From the NCBI RefSeq assembly GCF_900105475.1, contig NZ_LT629777.1:868001-932000 (forward strand): a stretch of DNA of 64,000 nucleotides. The letters are read 5' to 3'. Position 1 is the first letter of the stretch. Every line of letters starts with the position of its first letter. Below, piece after piece: positions 45,631 to 57,261 of this stretch. Made by a program: the position numbers and the translations under genes. The notes beneath the pieces were generated by a model. The model did not search any database. It was not told the origin of the DNA and saw nothing but the letters and a program-made list of their open reading frames with translations. The DNA is from Pseudomonas asplenii. GTDB taxonomy: Bacteria > Pseudomonadota > Gammaproteobacteria > Pseudomonadales > Pseudomonadaceae.

Positions 45631-47592
45631 ATGCGCCTCAAGTTGCTGACTAATCTCAACACCCTGTTGCTCGTTGCCGTGTGCCTGGCACTGGGCGCTA
45701 CGCTCTGGTGGTCGCAACGAGCACTGGAACGTCCCTACCAGTTGATGGAACGTTACCTGGGTCTGTCGCAGCAGTTCCAGAACCAGGCGGCGCGCAATAT
45801 CGAAGACTACCTCGGTAGCGGTGATGCCCTGCGCCTGAGCAGCGCCGGCCAATCCATCGAATCGATCGATAAGGAAATCGCCGCCCTGCCGCCGTCGATG
45901 ACCGACACCCTGCGCCCCAGCCTCGCCGCCCTGAACGATTTCAGCAAGACCGACCTGCTGGCCGCCGGCAAGCTGGCCGGTGATCCGCAGGCGCTGCTGC
46001 TGCAGGCCGAACGCGAGCTGGGCGGCAATCTTGAGCAACTGAGCCAATACGCCACTGGCGCGCAGAAACCCGAGGCGGCGGCCTACCTGCCGCCCCTGCT
46101 GGCAGCCTCCTCGCACCTGGCGAAACTGTCGCTGGCACGCGACAAGCTGGTCAGCAGCGGTCGCAGCGAACTGGCCGCCGATGTCGAGCGCGAACTGGCC
46201 AGCATCAGTGCCCAGGCCGAGCAACTGGAGGCCCTGCCCCTGCTCGGCGTGACCTCCAGCAGTGAGTCAGGCAGCGACGACTTCAACGCCATGATGGGCC
46301 TGGAAAGCACCGAGAAAACCGTGACCGAGGACACCGGCGTCGGCCTCAAACGCGAACTGCGCAGCCTGCTGACCCGTTACCCGGCGGAGTTGGCCCGTAC
46401 CCGCGACCAGATCCAGCGCCGGGCCGACCTGGCGAAGGCGACCCACCTCAAGATCGACGCCGTGCAACAGGCGATCGCCGCGCTGGAGCCGCTGGTCCGC
46501 GCCCAGCACGGCCAGATCGAGGGCGAAGTGCGCCTGATGCAAGGCGCGATGATCGGTCTGATCCTGTTGATCGCTCTGCTGATCGACACCTTGCAGCGCA
46601 AACTGGCCCGGGTACTGACCAACCTCGCTCCGGCTCTTTCGACCTGGGCCGAAGGCGACTTCGCTCGGGACATCCAGTTGGGCAAGACCAACCGCGAGTT
46701 GCACGATATCGAGGCCTCGTTGAACCGTCTGCGGGCCTACCTGGTGGACCTGGTAGGCACCATCCGGCAGAACGCCGAACAAGTGGCCGACAGCAGCCGC
46801 GCCCTCGCCGACCTGAGCAGCGCCCTGCACGGCGGGGCCGAACGCCAGGCCGGCGACACCGGACAGATCCGCGATGCCCTGGGCGAACTGGAAGCGACCA
46901 TCCAGCAGGTGAGCGGCGATGCCAGCCAGGCGGCGGACGCCAGCCGCAGCGCCGGCCTGGCGGTGGAACAGGGCCAGAAAGTCATTGGCATGAGCCTGAC
47001 CGGCCTGCATGCGTTGGTCAGCGAGGTGCAGGGCAACGCCAAGATGATCGAACACCTGGCGCAGGAGTCGGCCACCATCGGCGGCGTCCTGACGGTGATC
47101 CGTTCGATTGCCGACCAGACCAACCTGCTGGCCCTCAACGCCGCCATCGAAGCCGCTCGCGCCGGCGAGATGGGCCGGGGCTTCGCGGTGGTCGCCGAAG
47201 AGGTGAGAACCCTGGCCCAGCGTACTGCCGGGGCCACCGGGGAAATCCAGATCCTGATCGCCGGGCTGCAGACGGCCGCCCGCGAATCGGTGGAAGGCAT
47301 GCGTGCCCAGGTCGAACATGCCGAGGCCACCGCCGAACAGGCCCAGGCGGCCGACGGTGCGCTGGACGAAATCGTCGGCGCGATCCAGACCATCGCCGAC
47401 ACCGCCGTGCGCATCGCCGACGTCACGGCCCAACAGAGCGGCGCGGTCAGCGAAATCCGTGACCACAGCGAGCGTATCCACCTGCTGGGCGAAGACAATC
47501 TGCTGCGTATCGGCGAAGGTCGCAGCCAGGGCGAACGGCTGTTGGAACTGGGTACGCAGTTGAATACGGCGGTACAGGCGTTCCGCGTCTGA
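45631..47592 (+). CDS. ctpL: Methyl-accepting chemotaxis protein, CtpL-like
   Basis: 653-residue chemoreceptor. First membrane helix about 9-29 ([15 protein letters not shown]), a long helical periplasmic ligand domain to about 305 without a Cache or 4HB motif I can name, a second helix ([15 protein letters not shown]), HAMP, and the signalling core [20 protein letters not shown]. Between gcbA and aroQ, the position of PA4844 (CtpL), a receptor tied to phosphate-starvation chemotaxis in P. aeruginosa. The symbol rests on synteny. CGTGGGTAGGATCC before ATG gives a usable ribosome site. Confidence 0.8.
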   Translation: MRLKLLTNLNTLLLVAVCLALGATLWWSQRALERPYQLMERYLGLSQQFQNQAARNIEDYLGSGDALRLSSAGQSIESIDKEIAALPPSMTDTLRPSLAALNDFSKTDLLAAGKLAGDPQALLLQAERELGGNLEQLSQYATGAQKPEAAAYLPPLLAASSHLAKLSLARDKLVSSGRSELAADVERELASISAQAEQLEALPLLGVTSSSESGSDDFNAMMGLESTEKTVTEDTGVGLKRELRSLLTRYPAELARTRDQIQRRADLAKATHLKIDAVQQAIAALEPLVRAQHGQIEGEVRLMQGAMIGLILLIALLIDTLQRKLARVLTNLAPALSTWAEGDFARDIQLGKTNRELHDIEASLNRLRAYLVDLVGTIRQNAEQVADSSRALADLSSALHGGAERQAGDTGQIRDALGELEATIQQVSGDASQAADASRSAGLAVEQGQKVIGMSLTGLHALVSEVQGNAKMIEHLAQESATIGGVLTVIRSIADQTNLLALNAAIEAARAGEMGRGFAVVAEEVRTLAQRTAGATGEIQILIAGLQTAARESVEGMRAQVEHAEATAEQAQAADGALDEIVGAIQTIADTAVRIADVTAQQSGAVSEIRDHSERIHLLGEDNLLRIGEGRSQGERLLELGTQLNTAVQAFRV

Positions 47593-47769
47593 TCGGCCGA
47601 ACAGCAGCCCGCTGCGGGACCGAATGACCAATTTCAACAAATGGGTCACAAACTTTTCGCGAACATCGGACATCGTGCTGGCTATTGCAGTCAACTGGAC
47701 AGTCACCAGGCCTTTGCGGCATAGTCGGCGCGCATTGACAACTGCGCACCGATAACAAGGAAACAGCCG

Positions 47770-48222
47770 ATGGCGACCCTACTGGTCCTGCACGGACCCA
47801 ACCTGAACCTGCTCGGCACCCGCGAGCCGGGCGTCTACGGCGCGGTCACGCTGCCCGAGATCAACCAGGATCTGGAGCGCCGGGCCCGCGAAGCCGGGCA
47901 CCATCTGATGTATCTGCAAAGCAACGCCGAGTACGAATTGATCGAGCGAATCCATGCCGCGCGCGGCGAAGGCGTGGACTTCATTCTCATCAATCCGGCA
48001 GCTTTTACACATACAAGTGTCGCATTACGTGACGCGCTGCTGGCGGTGAGCATCCCATTCATCGAAGTGCATTTGTCGAACGTGTACAAACGCGAACCTT
48101 TCCGCCATCACTCCTACTTCTCGGATGTAGCGGTAGGCGTGATCTGCGGCCTTGGCGCCAGCGGTTACCGGCTGGCCCTGGAGGCCGCCCTAGAGCAGAT
48201 TGAAAGACAGGCAACAGCTTGA
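47770..48222 (+). CDS. aroQ: Type II 3-dehydroquinate dehydratase AroQ
   Basis: 150-residue enzyme of the shikimate pathway, dodecameric in relatives. The N-terminus [20 protein letters not shown] contains the catalytic Tyr-region; [20 protein letters not shown] and [20 protein letters not shown] are the active-site segments (Asn, His and Arg). AAGGA precedes ATG 47770. 48 bases separate it from accB, and this order aroQ-accB-accC is standard in Pseudomonas. Confidence 0.97.
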   Translation: MATLLVLHGPNLNLLGTREPGVYGAVTLPEINQDLERRAREAGHHLMYLQSNAEYELIERIHAARGEGVDFILINPAAFTHTSVALRDALLAVSIPFIEVHLSNVYKREPFRHHSYFSDVAVGVICGLGASGYRLALEAALEQIERQATA

Positions 48223-48270
48223 ACGACAAGCGATAAACGCCCCTGACCGACCCTTGGGAGTTGACGATTC

Positions 48271-48732
48271 ATGGATATCCGTAAAGTTAAGAAACTGATC
48301 GAATTGCTGGAAGAGTCCGGCATCGACGAACTCGAGATCAAGGAAGGCGAAGAGTCCGTACGCATCAGCCGCCACAGCAAGACCCCTGCCCAGCAGTACT
48401 ACGCGCCTGCGCCGGTACAGGCTCCGGCTCCAGCCGCAGCTCCAGTTGCTCCGGTTGCCGCTGCTGCGCCTGAAGTCGCTGCCGCACCGAAGCTGAACGG
48501 CTTCGTGGTCAAGTCGCCAATGGTCGGTACTTTCTACCGTACCCCGTCGCCTACTTCGCCTGCGTTCGTTGAAGTCGGCCAGACCGTCAAGAAAGGCGAC
48601 ACCATCTGCATCGTCGAAGCAATGAAGATGATGAACCACATCCAGGCCGAAGCCAGCGGTGTGATCGAATCCATCCTGGTAGAAAACGGTCAGCCGGTTG
48701 AGTATGACCAGCCGCTGTTCACCATCGTTTGA
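48271..48732 (+). CDS. accB: Biotin carboxyl carrier protein AccB
   Basis: 153-residue BCCP subunit of acetyl-CoA carboxylase. N-terminal dimerisation segment ([20 protein letters not shown]), a Pro/Ala-rich linker at about 45-73, and the biotinyl domain with Lys119 in EAMKMMN, which BirA biotinylates. It overlaps no other gene; accC starts 17 bases after its stop. Confidence 0.97.
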   Translation: MDIRKVKKLIELLEESGIDELEIKEGEESVRISRHSKTPAQQYYAPAPVQAPAPAAAPVAPVAAAAPEVAAAPKLNGFVVKSPMVGTFYRTPSPTSPAFVEVGQTVKKGDTICIVEAMKMMNHIQAEASGVIESILVENGQPVEYDQPLFTIV

Positions 48733-48749
48733 ACCGCGGAGTGCCTTCG

Positions 48750-50108
48750 ATGTCCAAACCTGCGAAGCTGGAAAAAGTCCTGATCGCCAACCGTGGCGAG
48801 ATCGCTCTGCGTATCCTGCGCGCCTGTAAGGAACAGGGCATCAAGACCGTAGCTGTTTACTCGACGGCCGATACGGAACTGATGCACGTGAAACTGGCGG
48901 ACGAAAGCATCTGCATCGGCCCGCCCCTGGCCACCAAATCGTACCTGAACATCCCGAACATCATCGCGGCCGCCGAAGTCACTGGCGCCACGGGGATTCA
49001 CCCGGGCTACGGCTTCCTCGCGGAAAACGCCGATTTCGCCGAACAGGTCGAGAAATCCGGTTTTGCCTTCATCGGCCCGAAAGCCGACACCATTCGCCTG
49101 ATGGGCGACAAGGTTTCGGCCAAGGCAGCCATGATCGCAGCTGGCGTACCGACCGTACCCGGTTCCGACGGTCCACTGCCTGAAGACCCTGAAACCGCTC
49201 TGCGCATCGGTCGCGAAGTCGGTTATCCGGTGATCATCAAGGCCGCAGGCGGCGGCGGTGGTCGCGGCATGCGCGTGGTGCACAGCGAGGAAGAACTGAT
49301 CGAAGCGGCCAAGCAGACTCGCGAAGAAGCCGGCGCCTGGTTCAGCAACCCGATGGTCTACCTGGAAAAATTCCTGACCAACCCACGTCACGTGGAAGTT
49401 CAGGTTATTTCCGATGGCCAGGGCCATGCGATCCACCTCGGCGACCGTGACTGCTCGCTGCAACGTCGTCACCAGAAGGTACTGGAAGAAGCGCCGGCAC
49501 CGGGTATCGACGAAGCCGCGCGCCAGGAAGTTCTGGCTCGCTGCGTCAAGGCCTGTATCGACATCGGCTACCGCGGCGCGGGTACTTTCGAGTTCCTGTA
49601 CGAGAACGGCCGTTTCTACTTCATCGAGATGAACACTCGCGTGCAGGTAGAGCACCCGGTATCGGAAATGGTCACCGGCATCGATATCGTCAAGGAGATG
49701 CTGAGCATCGCCGCTGGCAATCCGCTGTCGTACACCCAGGATGACGTGAAGATCCACGGTCACGCGCTGGAGTGCCGGATCAACGCCGAAGACCCCAAGA
49801 CCTTCATTCCAAGCCCTGGCCTGGTCAAGCATTTCCATGCTCCAGGCGGCAATGGCGTGCGGGTCGATTCGCACCTGTACAGCGGCTACAAGGTTCCGTC
49901 GAACTATGACTCCCTGATCGGCAAGCTGATCACCTGGGGAGCCACTCGCGACGAAGCCATGGCGCGCATGCGCAATGCCCTGGACGAAGTCGTGGTGGAC
50001 GGGATCAAGACCAACATCCCGCTGCACCGCGACCTGGTTCGCGACGCAGGCTTCTGCGAAGGTGGTGTGAACATTCACTACCTGGAACACAAGCTCGCCC
50101 ACCAGTGA
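48750..50108 (+). CDS. accC: Biotin carboxylase AccC
   Basis: 452-residue ATP-grasp enzyme that carboxylates biotin on AccB with bicarbonate and ATP, the first step of malonyl-CoA synthesis. Motifs: [20 protein letters not shown] (N-terminal fold), [14 protein letters not shown] (glycine-rich ATP loop), [20 protein letters not shown] (catalytic Glu/Arg region). GGAG precedes ATG 48750; an in-frame TTG/ATG 21 bases earlier is not used in the family. A hairpin terminator follows. Confidence 0.97.
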   Translation: MSKPAKLEKVLIANRGEIALRILRACKEQGIKTVAVYSTADTELMHVKLADESICIGPPLATKSYLNIPNIIAAAEVTGATGIHPGYGFLAENADFAEQVEKSGFAFIGPKADTIRLMGDKVSAKAAMIAAGVPTVPGSDGPLPEDPETALRIGREVGYPVIIKAAGGGGGRGMRVVHSEEELIEAAKQTREEAGAWFSNPMVYLEKFLTNPRHVEVQVISDGQGHAIHLGDRDCSLQRRHQKVLEEAPAPGIDEAARQEVLARCVKACIDIGYRGAGTFEFLYENGRFYFIEMNTRVQVEHPVSEMVTGIDIVKEMLSIAAGNPLSYTQDDVKIHGHALECRINAEDPKTFIPSPGLVKHFHAPGGNGVRVDSHLYSGYKVPSNYDSLIGKLITWGATRDEAMARMRNALDEVVVDGIKTNIPLHRDLVRDAGFCEGGVNIHYLEHKLAHQ

Positions 50109-50124
50109 GCCGGTGATCCGAATG

Positions 50125-50156
50125 ACAAGGCCGCTTTCGAGCGGCCTTGTTGTTTT
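50125..50156 (+). terminator. Rho-independent terminator of accBC
   Basis: Stem ACAAGGCCGCT / AGCGGCCTTGT around a short loop (TTCG) followed by TGTTTT. It starts 17 bases after the accC stop. Confidence 0.9.
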
Positions 50157-50268
50157 CTACCCTGGGGCCGGCCCCACGGCCTACTCCCACAAAGCAGCGC
50201 GCTGGCGTAAACTGCCGCGTTTCTCGCAATCACCCCGGTTGCACATTCATTTTTCACAGGTGCCCGCC

Positions 50269-51147
50269 ATGCCTTGGCTGCAAGTACGCCTCGCCATCAG
50301 CCCGGAACAAGCCGAAACCTACGAAGACGCCTTCCTTGAAGTCGGTGCTGTCTCGGTAACGTTCATGGATGCCGAAGATCAACCGATTTTCGAACCCGAA
50401 CTCAACACCACGCCGCTGTGGTCCCACACCCACCTGCTGGCGCTGTTCGAAGGCGGTACCGAGGCGGCCAGCGTGCTCGCCCACCTGGAACTGCTGACCG
50501 GCGCACCACTGCCCGAACACCACAGCGAAGTGATCGAGGACCAGGACTGGGAGCGCAGCTGGATGGACAACTTCCAGCCAATGCGCTTTGGTCAGCGCCT
50601 GTGGATCGTACCGAGCTGGCATGCGGCGCCGGAACCGGACGCCGTCAACCTGCTGCTCGACCCGGGCCTGGCCTTCGGTACCGGCACCCATCCGACCACC
50701 GCACTGTGCCTGGAATGGCTCGATGGCCAGGATCTCAAGGACTGCGACGTCCTCGACTTCGGCTGCGGCTCGGGCATCCTGGCGATTGCCGCGCTGCTGC
50801 TCGGCGCCCGTGAAGCGGTCGGCACCGATATCGACGTGCAGGCCCTGGAAGCCTCCCGCGACAACGCCGGACGCAACCATATCGCCGAGGAACGGCTCCC
50901 GCTGTACCTGCCCGAGCAACTGCCACAGGTGCAGGCCGATGTGCTGGTGGCGAACATCCTCGCAGGTCCGCTGGTCTCGCTGGCGCCGCAACTGTCGACC
51001 CTGGTCAAGCCCGGCGGACGCCTGGCGCTGTCGGGCATTCTTGCCGAACAGGGCGAGGAAGTGGCCGCTGCTTATGCCAAAGACTTCGATCTGGACCCGA
51101 TTGCCAACCGTGATGGCTGGGTGCGTATCAGTGGTCGTCGGCGCTAG
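50269..51147 (+). CDS. prmA: Ribosomal protein L11 methyltransferase PrmA
   Basis: 292-residue SAM-dependent methyltransferase that trimethylates ribosomal protein L11. An N-terminal L11-recognition domain ([20 protein letters not shown]) precedes the catalytic domain with [18 protein letters not shown], the SAM loop [20 protein letters not shown], and [14 protein letters not shown] (NPPY-like motif). The frame continues upstream, but ATG 50269 is the family start. Followed by a zinc-ribbon membrane protein. Confidence 0.96.
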   Translation: MPWLQVRLAISPEQAETYEDAFLEVGAVSVTFMDAEDQPIFEPELNTTPLWSHTHLLALFEGGTEAASVLAHLELLTGAPLPEHHSEVIEDQDWERSWMDNFQPMRFGQRLWIVPSWHAAPEPDAVNLLLDPGLAFGTGTHPTTALCLEWLDGQDLKDCDVLDFGCGSGILAIAALLLGAREAVGTDIDVQALEASRDNAGRNHIAEERLPLYLPEQLPQVQADVLVANILAGPLVSLAPQLSTLVKPGGRLALSGILAEQGEEVAAAYAKDFDLDPIANRDGWVRISGRRR

Positions 51148-51177
51148 AATGTCCCCTTGCATGAACCGGATCGCCGC

Positions 51178-52503
51178 ATGACCGACAGCTTCGTCACCCA
51201 GTGCCCACATTGCCAAACCAGCTTTCGCGTCAGCCATGCCCAGTTGAGCGTGGCGCGTGGCGTTGTGCGCTGCGGTTCCTGCCTGCAGGTGTTCAATGCC
51301 GCGCGACAACTGCTGGAGCAGCGTGCGGCTCGGGAAGCGGCGGCCAGTCAAACGGCCGAGCCCGTCGCTGCGCCAGCGGTAACACCGCCTGCGGAGCCTG
51401 CTGCGCCTACGCCGCCAGTCGAGCCACCACGCGCCATCAGTCAGAAACAGTGGACAGCGCAGGAACTGGACCTCGACGATCTGGACCTCGACGAAGAACT
51501 GGCCCGCCTGGAACAGCGGGAAATCCAGCCAGCCAGAGCTTTCGGCCAGGATCCTGCGGGCAAGGAAGAGTCATTCAGCGCCCGTCGCGACAACGACGAT
51601 GACGAAACACATTGGTCCGGCAGCCTGTTCAGCGAACCACCCCGCGAGCCCGACGAAATAACCGACGACGAGCAGGAACCAGCGGTTGCGGCGCCCAAGG
51701 CCGAACGCAAGACCGAACGAAAGGTCGAGCCCAAGGCCGAACAGGCCAGGCCGAGCCGTACGGAACCCTCGCTGTCCTTCGACCTCGCCGACCTGGACGA
51801 CGAGCCCCAGGCCCCCCGCCTGGAAATCGAAGACAGCGAACTGGAAGAGCTCGTCCCTCACGAACACCTGAGCGCCGACTCGGACGATACCGATGACCCC
51901 GTCGCCGACCAGAAAAAAACCGCGCGCAGCCGCAACGAACCCGGTGTCGGCGCTCACGACGACGTGCTGCTCGACCTCGAGGACGACCCGATCCACCTCG
52001 ACTGGCAACGCCGCCGCTCGCCCTGGGGCAAGCGCCTGCTGTGGCTGCTGCTGGTGCTGCTCGCCAGCGCCGCACTGCTGGGCCAGTACGTCGCCTATCA
52101 TTTCGACGAGCTGGCGCGTCAGGACCAGTACCGGCCGTGGTTCCAGCAACTGTGCCCACAGCTCGGCTGCAAGGTGCCCTCCAAGGTCGATATCGCCCGG
52201 ATCAAGAGCAGCAACCTGGTGGTACGCAGCCACCCGGACTTCAACGGTGCGCTGGTGGTGGATGCGATCATCTACAACCGCGCGCCGTTCTCGCAGCCGT
52301 TTCCGCTGCTGGAACTGCGTTTTGCCGATCTCAACGGTCATCTGATTGCCAGCCGGCGCTTCAAGCCCGGTGAATATCTGGGCGGCGACCTCGCCGAACA
52401 GAGTGAAATGCCGCCGCAGACACCGATCCACATCGCCCTGGACATCCTCGACCCAGGCGTCAAGGCCGTGAACTACAGCCTCAGCTTCCACTCGCCCGAG
52501 TAA
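51178..52503 (+). CDS. MJ0042 zinc-ribbon / DUF3426 membrane protein
   Basis: 441-residue protein. N-terminal zinc ribbon of MJ0042 type (TQCPHCQTSFRVSHAQLSVA, then VRCGSC) with four Cys; a long acidic, Pro/Ala/Asp-rich disordered middle (about 60-285); one membrane helix (LLWLLLVLLASAALLGQYVA) near 290-310; and a C-terminal periplasmic DUF3426 domain (VDIARIKSSNLVVRSHPDFN, GEYLGGDLAEQSEMPPQTPI). Function unknown. Start ATG 51178 is the family start, 30 bases after prmA; commonly found between prmA and dusB in Pseudomonas. Confidence 0.9.
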   Translation: MTDSFVTQCPHCQTSFRVSHAQLSVARGVVRCGSCLQVFNAARQLLEQRAAREAAASQTAEPVAAPAVTPPAEPAAPTPPVEPPRAISQKQWTAQELDLDDLDLDEELARLEQREIQPARAFGQDPAGKEESFSARRDNDDDETHWSGSLFSEPPREPDEITDDEQEPAVAAPKAERKTERKVEPKAEQARPSRTEPSLSFDLADLDDEPQAPRLEIEDSELEELVPHEHLSADSDDTDDPVADQKKTARSRNEPGVGAHDDVLLDLEDDPIHLDWQRRRSPWGKRLLWLLLVLLASAALLGQYVAYHFDELARQDQYRPWFQQLCPQLGCKVPSKVDIARIKSSNLVVRSHPDFNGALVVDAIIYNRAPFSQPFPLLELRFADLNGHLIASRRFKPGEYLGGDLAEQSEMPPQTPIHIALDILDPGVKAVNYSLSFHSPE

Positions 52504-52677
52504 CGCGGCTCATCGCGTTGTTTGACGGCAGTTTTACGCCACCGACCAAACTGCTGGCGATAACGGAATAACTGTTCAGATTTTATCCAATTTTGCCTTT
52601 ATCCAGTCATCGAGAGCGGGTATCATGCCAACCCTTTTTCGAACTCCAATGATCCGGCCCCACAACAGGGAAGTCCT

Positions 52678-53691
52678 ATGTCGGCGGTACGCATCGGCCC
52701 ATACACACTGCAGAACGGCTTGATTCTCGCCCCGATGGCGGGGGTCACCGACCAACCCTTTCGTCAGCTTTGCCGACGCCTGGGCGCGGGCCTGGTAGTT
52801 TCGGAAATGGTAACCAGCGACATGAGCCTGTGGAACAGCCGCAAATCGCGTCTGCGCATGATCCATGAAGGTGATCCCGAGCCACGCTCGGTACAGATCG
52901 CCGGCGGTGATGCACAGATGCTGGCGGATGCGGCCCGGGCCAACGTCGAACTGGGTGCACAGATTATCGACATCAACATGGGGTGTCCGGCCAAGAAGGT
53001 CTGCAACAAGGCCGCCGGTTCCGCACTGTTGAAGGATGAAGAGCTGGTGAAGGAGATCCTGCATGCCGTCGTGGCAGCGGTCGATGTCCCGGTCACCCTG
53101 AAGATCCGCACCGGCTGGGACCGGTCGAACAAGAACGGCCTGACGGTGGCGAAGATCGCCGAGCAGGCGGGCATCACCGCCCTGGCGGTGCATGGACGGA
53201 CCCGTGCAGACCTGTACACCGGCGAAGCCGAGTACGACACCATTGCCGCGATCAAGCAGGCAGTGTCGATTCCGGTCTTCGCCAACGGCGACATCGATTC
53301 GGCCCAGAAGGCCCGGTACGTGCTGGACGCGACCGGGGCCGACGGTCTGTTGATCGGTCGAGCCGCCCAGGGGCGACCCTGGATTTTTCGTGAGATCGAG
53401 CATTTTCTGCGTACCGGCGAACCCTTCCCGGCACCGGAACTGATCGAAGTGGAACGTATTCTGCTAGAGCACCTGGCCGCGCTGCATGCTTTCTATGGAG
53501 AAGTCATGGGCGTGCGCATCGCCCGCAAGCATGTCGGCTGGTATCTCGCAACCTTGCCGGGCGCCAAGGAGTTTCGCGCCCACTTCAATCGTTTGGAAGA
53601 CACGGAAGCACAATGCGCCAACGTTCGTGAGTTTTTTGCCGGACGTTACAAGAGCCTGGTGACAGGGGACGGAGAATGGGTGGCCGCATGA
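52678..53691 (+). CDS. dusB: tRNA-dihydrouridine synthase DusB
   Basis: 337-residue FMN enzyme that reduces uridine 17 of tRNA to dihydrouridine. TIM-barrel motifs: [20 protein letters not shown], the active-site Cys in [41 protein letters not shown] (FMN phosphate). dusB-fis is a conserved operon in gammaproteobacteria, and here too fis begins inside the dusB stop (ATGA). 174 bases separate it from the DUF3426 gene; a TATCAT -10-like sequence at 52619-52624 may belong to its promoter. Confidence 0.95.
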   Translation: MSAVRIGPYTLQNGLILAPMAGVTDQPFRQLCRRLGAGLVVSEMVTSDMSLWNSRKSRLRMIHEGDPEPRSVQIAGGDAQMLADAARANVELGAQIIDINMGCPAKKVCNKAAGSALLKDEELVKEILHAVVAAVDVPVTLKIRTGWDRSNKNGLTVAKIAEQAGITALAVHGRTRADLYTGEAEYDTIAAIKQAVSIPVFANGDIDSAQKARYVLDATGADGLLIGRAAQGRPWIFREIEHFLRTGEPFPAPELIEVERILLEHLAALHAFYGEVMGVRIARKHVGWYLATLPGAKEFRAHFNRLEDTEAQCANVREFFAGRYKSLVTGDGEWVAA

Positions 53692-54008
53692 CGATGATGA
53701 CCGAGACTTTAGTGAGTGGAACAACGCCCGTGAGCGACAACGTCAATTTGAAACAGCACCTCAACACGCCAAGCGAAGAGGGTCAGACCCTTCGCGGCAG
53801 CGTCGAGAAGGCGTTGCACAATTATTTCGCCCACCTAGAGGGCGCGGCCGTCACGGACGTCTACAACCTGGTGCTCTCCGAAGTCGAGGCTCCCCTGCTC
53901 GAAAGCGTGATGAACTACGTCAAGGGCAACCAGACCAAGGCCAGTGAGCTGCTTGGCCTGAACCGCGGCACCCTGCGCAAGAAACTCAAGCAGTACGATT
54001 TGCTGTAA
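53688..54008 (+). CDS. fis: DNA-binding protein Fis
   Basis: 106-residue nucleoid protein and growth-phase regulator. The C-terminal helix-turn-helix is [20 protein letters not shown] followed by [13 protein letters not shown]; the N-terminal half gives the dimer and the Hin-activation arm. ATG 53688 overlaps the dusB stop; the ORF upstream start is inside dusB. Bends DNA and controls rRNA and tRNA promoters. Confidence 0.96.
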   Translation: MTMMTETLVSGTTPVSDNVNLKQHLNTPSEEGQTLRGSVEKALHNYFAHLEGAAVTDVYNLVLSEVEAPLLESVMNYVKGNQTKASELLGLNRGTLRKKLKQYDLL

Positions 54009-54170
54009 GCATTCAATCAAACCAGAAAGGCACCCTGGATCCTTGGGAAAACCAGCCGAGCGGCAAGCAGCCTGTTTTTAACACAGCATGATTGTCGCGC
54101 AGGCAGTTTTCGTAGAGATCCTAAAGCGGTCGCCTTTTTTGCTGACTCCCTTGTTTTGATGGACATTGAG

Positions 54171-55778
54171 ATGACCGACCAGACTACCCGCCTGCCGATC
54201 CGCCGCGCCCTGATCAGCGTTTCCGACAAGACCGGAATCCTCGATTTCGCTCGTGAACTGGAAACCCTGGGCGTGGAAATCCTCTCCACCGGCGGCACCT
54301 TCAAGCTGCTGCGGGACAACGGCGTCGCCGCCGTGGAAGTCGCGGACTACACCGGCTTTGCGGAAATGATGGACGGTCGGGTGAAGACCCTGCACCCGAA
54401 AATCCACGGCGGCATCCTCGGTCGTCGCGGCATCGACGATGCGATCATGAGCGAACACGGCATCCAGCCGATCGACCTGGTAGCGGTCAACCTCTACCCC
54501 TTCGAAGCCACCATCAACAAGCCGGGCTGCGACCTGCCGACCGCCATCGAGAACATCGACATCGGTGGCCCGACCATGGTCCGCTCGGCGGCCAAGAACC
54601 ACAAGGACGTCGCCATCGTCGTCAACGCCAGCGACTATGCCCAGGTTCTGGAAAGCCTCAAGGCCGGCGGCCTGACCTACGCACAGCGTTTCGACCTGAT
54701 GCTCAAGGCATTCGAGCACACCGCCGCCTACGACGGCATGATCGCCAACTACATGGGCACCGTGAATCAGGCCGCCGAGACCCTGTCGACCGAAGGCCGC
54801 AGTGAATTCCCGCGCACCTTCAACAGCCAGTTCGTCAAGGCCCAGGAAATGCGCTACGGCGAGAACCCGCACCAGAGCGCGGCGTTCTACGTCGAAGCCA
54901 AGCCGGCCGAAGTCGGCATCGCCACCGCGACCCAACTGCAGGGCAAGGAACTGTCCTACAACAACGTCGCCGATACCGACGCTGCGCTGGAATGCGTGAA
55001 GAGCTTCGTCAAGCCGGCCTGCGTCATCGTCAAGCACGCCAACCCGTGCGGCGTGGCAGTGAGCCCGGACGCCGAAGGCGGCATTCGCCAGGCCTATGAA
55101 CTGGCCTACGCCACCGACAGCGAATCGGCATTCGGCGGCATCATCGCCTTCAACCGCGAACTGGACGCCGAGACCGCCAAGGCCATCGTCGAGCGCCAGT
55201 TCGTCGAAGTGATCATCGCCCCTTCGGTCAGCGAAGAAGCCCGTGCCATCGTTGCCGCCAAGGCCAACGTGCGCCTGCTGGCGTGCGGCCAGTGGGACGC
55301 CGAGCGCGCCCCGGCCTGGGACTACAAGCGCGTCAACGGCGGCCTGCTGGTCCAGAGCCGCGACATCGGCATGATCACCAGCGCCGACCTGAAAGTGGTC
55401 ACCCAACGCGCCCCGACCGAGCAGGAGATCCACGACCTGATCTTCGCCTGGAAAGTCGCCAAGTACGTCAAGTCCAACGCCATCGTCTACGCCAAGAACC
55501 GCCAGACCATCGGTGTCGGCGCCGGCCAGATGAGCCGTGTGAACTCGGCCCGCATTGCCGCGATCAAAGCTGAACACGCCGGCCTGCAGGTACAGGGCGC
55601 GGTCATGGCCTCGGACGCCTTTTTCCCGTTCCGCGACGGCATCGACAACGCGGCCAAGGTGGGTATCACCGCAGTGATCCAGCCTGGCGGCTCGATGCGT
55701 GACAACGAAGTGATCGCCGCCGCCGACGAAGCCGGCATTGCCATGGTCTTCACCGGCATGCGCCACTTCCGTCATTAA
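54171..55778 (+). CDS. purH: Bifunctional IMP synthesis enzyme PurH
   Basis: 535-residue AICAR transformylase / IMP cyclohydrolase, last two steps of purine synthesis. N-terminal cyclohydrolase ([37 protein letters not shown]) and C-terminal transformylase ([52 protein letters not shown]). In-frame TTG 54156 and ATG 54159 precede ATG 54171; the latter gives the 535-residue family length. 162 bases separate it from fis, so a promoter of its own is likely. Confidence 0.97.
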   Translation: MTDQTTRLPIRRALISVSDKTGILDFARELETLGVEILSTGGTFKLLRDNGVAAVEVADYTGFAEMMDGRVKTLHPKIHGGILGRRGIDDAIMSEHGIQPIDLVAVNLYPFEATINKPGCDLPTAIENIDIGGPTMVRSAAKNHKDVAIVVNASDYAQVLESLKAGGLTYAQRFDLMLKAFEHTAAYDGMIANYMGTVNQAAETLSTEGRSEFPRTFNSQFVKAQEMRYGENPHQSAAFYVEAKPAEVGIATATQLQGKELSYNNVADTDAALECVKSFVKPACVIVKHANPCGVAVSPDAEGGIRQAYELAYATDSESAFGGIIAFNRELDAETAKAIVERQFVEVIIAPSVSEEARAIVAAKANVRLLACGQWDAERAPAWDYKRVNGGLLVQSRDIGMITSADLKVVTQRAPTEQEIHDLIFAWKVAKYVKSNAIVYAKNRQTIGVGAGQMSRVNSARIAAIKAEHAGLQVQGAVMASDAFFPFRDGIDNAAKVGITAVIQPGGSMRDNEVIAAADEAGIAMVFTGMRHFRH

Positions 55779-55865
55779 TGACAGGTGTGTGAACGCCACT
55801 GACCGGCAGGAGCCGGGCGGTGGCCGACAGCGCCCCCAGAATTCTGCTTCATCGAGGTTTTTGAA

Positions 55866-57161
55866 ATGAATGTCCTGATCATCGGCAGTGGTGGCCGCGA
55901 ACATGCCCTGGCCTGGAAAGTCGCCCAGGACCCGCGCGTCGAGAAAGTATTCGTCGCACCGGGTAATGCCGGCACCGCCATCGAGGCCAAGTGCGAGAAC
56001 GTCGCCATCGACGTCCTGGCCCTGGAGCAACTGGCGGACTTCGCCGAGAAGAACGTTTCCCTGACCATCGTCGGCCCGGAAGTGCCGCTGGTGGCCGGCG
56101 TGGTCGACCTGTTCCGCTCCCGTGGCCTGGACTGCTTCGGTCCGACCGCCGGTGCCGCCCAACTGGAAGGCTCGAAGGCCTTCACCAAGGACTTCCTGGC
56201 CCGCCACAAGATCCCGACCGCCGACTACCAGAATTTCACCGAGATCGAGCCAGCCCTGGCCTATCTGCGTGAAAAAGGTGCCCCCATCGTGATCAAGGCC
56301 GACGGCCTGGCCGCCGGCAAAGGCGTGATCGTCGCGATGACCCTGGCCGAAGCCGAAGACGCCGTGCGCGACATGCTCGCCGGCAACGCCTTCGGTGAAG
56401 CCGGTTCGCGCGTAGTGATCGAGGAGTTCCTCGACGGCGAGGAAGCCAGCTTCATCGTCATGGTCGACGGCAAGAACGTCCTGCCGATGGCCACCAGCCA
56501 GGACCACAAGCGCGTCGGCGACGGCGACAGCGGCCCGAATACCGGCGGCATGGGCGCCTACTCGCCGGCACCGGTAGTCACCGCCGAAGTCCACCAGCGC
56601 GTGATGGACCTGGTGATCTGGCCGACCGTGCGCGGCATGGCCGAGGAAGGCAACGTCTACACCGGTTTCCTGTACGCCGGTCTGATGATCGACAAAGCCG
56701 GCAATCCCAAGGTCATCGAGTTCAACTGCCGTTTTGGCGACCCGGAAACCCAGCCGGTGATGCTGCGCCTGCAATCGAGCCTGGTGCTGCTGGTAGAGGC
56801 CGCGCTGGCCCAGGCCCTGGACAAGGTCGAAGCCCAATGGGACCCACGGCCAAGCCTGGGCATCGTCCTGGCTGCCGGCGGTTACCCGGGCGACTACGCC
56901 AAGGGCGCAGCGATCAGCGGCCTGGAGTCGGCAGCGAGCCTGGAAGGCAAGGTTTTCCACGCTGGCACCGCGCTCAAGGACGGCCAGGTCGTCACTTCCG
57001 GCGGCCGAGTGCTCTGCGCCACCGCGCTGGGCGAGACCGTTGGCGCCGCCCAACAGCAGGCTTATCAACTCGCAGCTAAAATCAATTGGGAAGGCTGCTT
57101 CTACCGTAGCGACATCGGCTACCGTGCAATCGTACGCGAACGCGCAGAAGATCAGGAATAA
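55866..57161 (+). CDS. purD: Phosphoribosylamine-glycine ligase PurD
   Basis: 431-residue ATP-grasp enzyme making glycinamide ribonucleotide. N-terminal GSGGREHALAWKVAQDPRVE, ADGLAAGKGVIVAMTLAEAE (ATP loop), QDHKRVGDGDSGPNTGGMGA (signature), EFNCRFGDPETQPVMLRLQS. A 87-base gap after purH suggests they share a transcript. A hairpin terminator follows. Confidence 0.97.
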   Translation: MNVLIIGSGGREHALAWKVAQDPRVEKVFVAPGNAGTAIEAKCENVAIDVLALEQLADFAEKNVSLTIVGPEVPLVAGVVDLFRSRGLDCFGPTAGAAQLEGSKAFTKDFLARHKIPTADYQNFTEIEPALAYLREKGAPIVIKADGLAAGKGVIVAMTLAEAEDAVRDMLAGNAFGEAGSRVVIEEFLDGEEASFIVMVDGKNVLPMATSQDHKRVGDGDSGPNTGGMGAYSPAPVVTAEVHQRVMDLVIWPTVRGMAEEGNVYTGFLYAGLMIDKAGNPKVIEFNCRFGDPETQPVMLRLQSSLVLLVEAALAQALDKVEAQWDPRPSLGIVLAAGGYPGDYAKGAAISGLESAASLEGKVFHAGTALKDGQVVTSGGRVLCATALGETVGAAQQQAYQLAAKINWEGCFYRSDIGYRAIVRERAEDQE

Positions 57162-57177
57162 GCTATCCGTTCGGATA

Positions 57178-57208
57178 GGCAAGGGCGTCAAGCCCTTGCC
57201 GTCTTGTT
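57178..57208 (+). terminator. Rho-independent terminator after purD
   Basis: Stem GGCAAGGGC (57178-57186) / GCCCTTGCC (57192-57200) with loop GTCAA, followed by GTCTTGTT. A second small hairpin CTATCCG/CGGATAG just before it may add to the effect. Confidence 0.8.
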
Positions 57209-57261
57209 CCCGCCCCGCGCATAGTTATGACTCAGGCATCAACCTACGAAGGGATTTCGCC

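Noticed and set aside
54078..57191. A 1037-codon open frame on the minus strand opposite purH and purD.
   Set aside because: It is antisense to two well-recognised enzymes; long open shadows are normal in high-GC DNA, and its product (rich in His, Gly, Val, Asp) matches no family.
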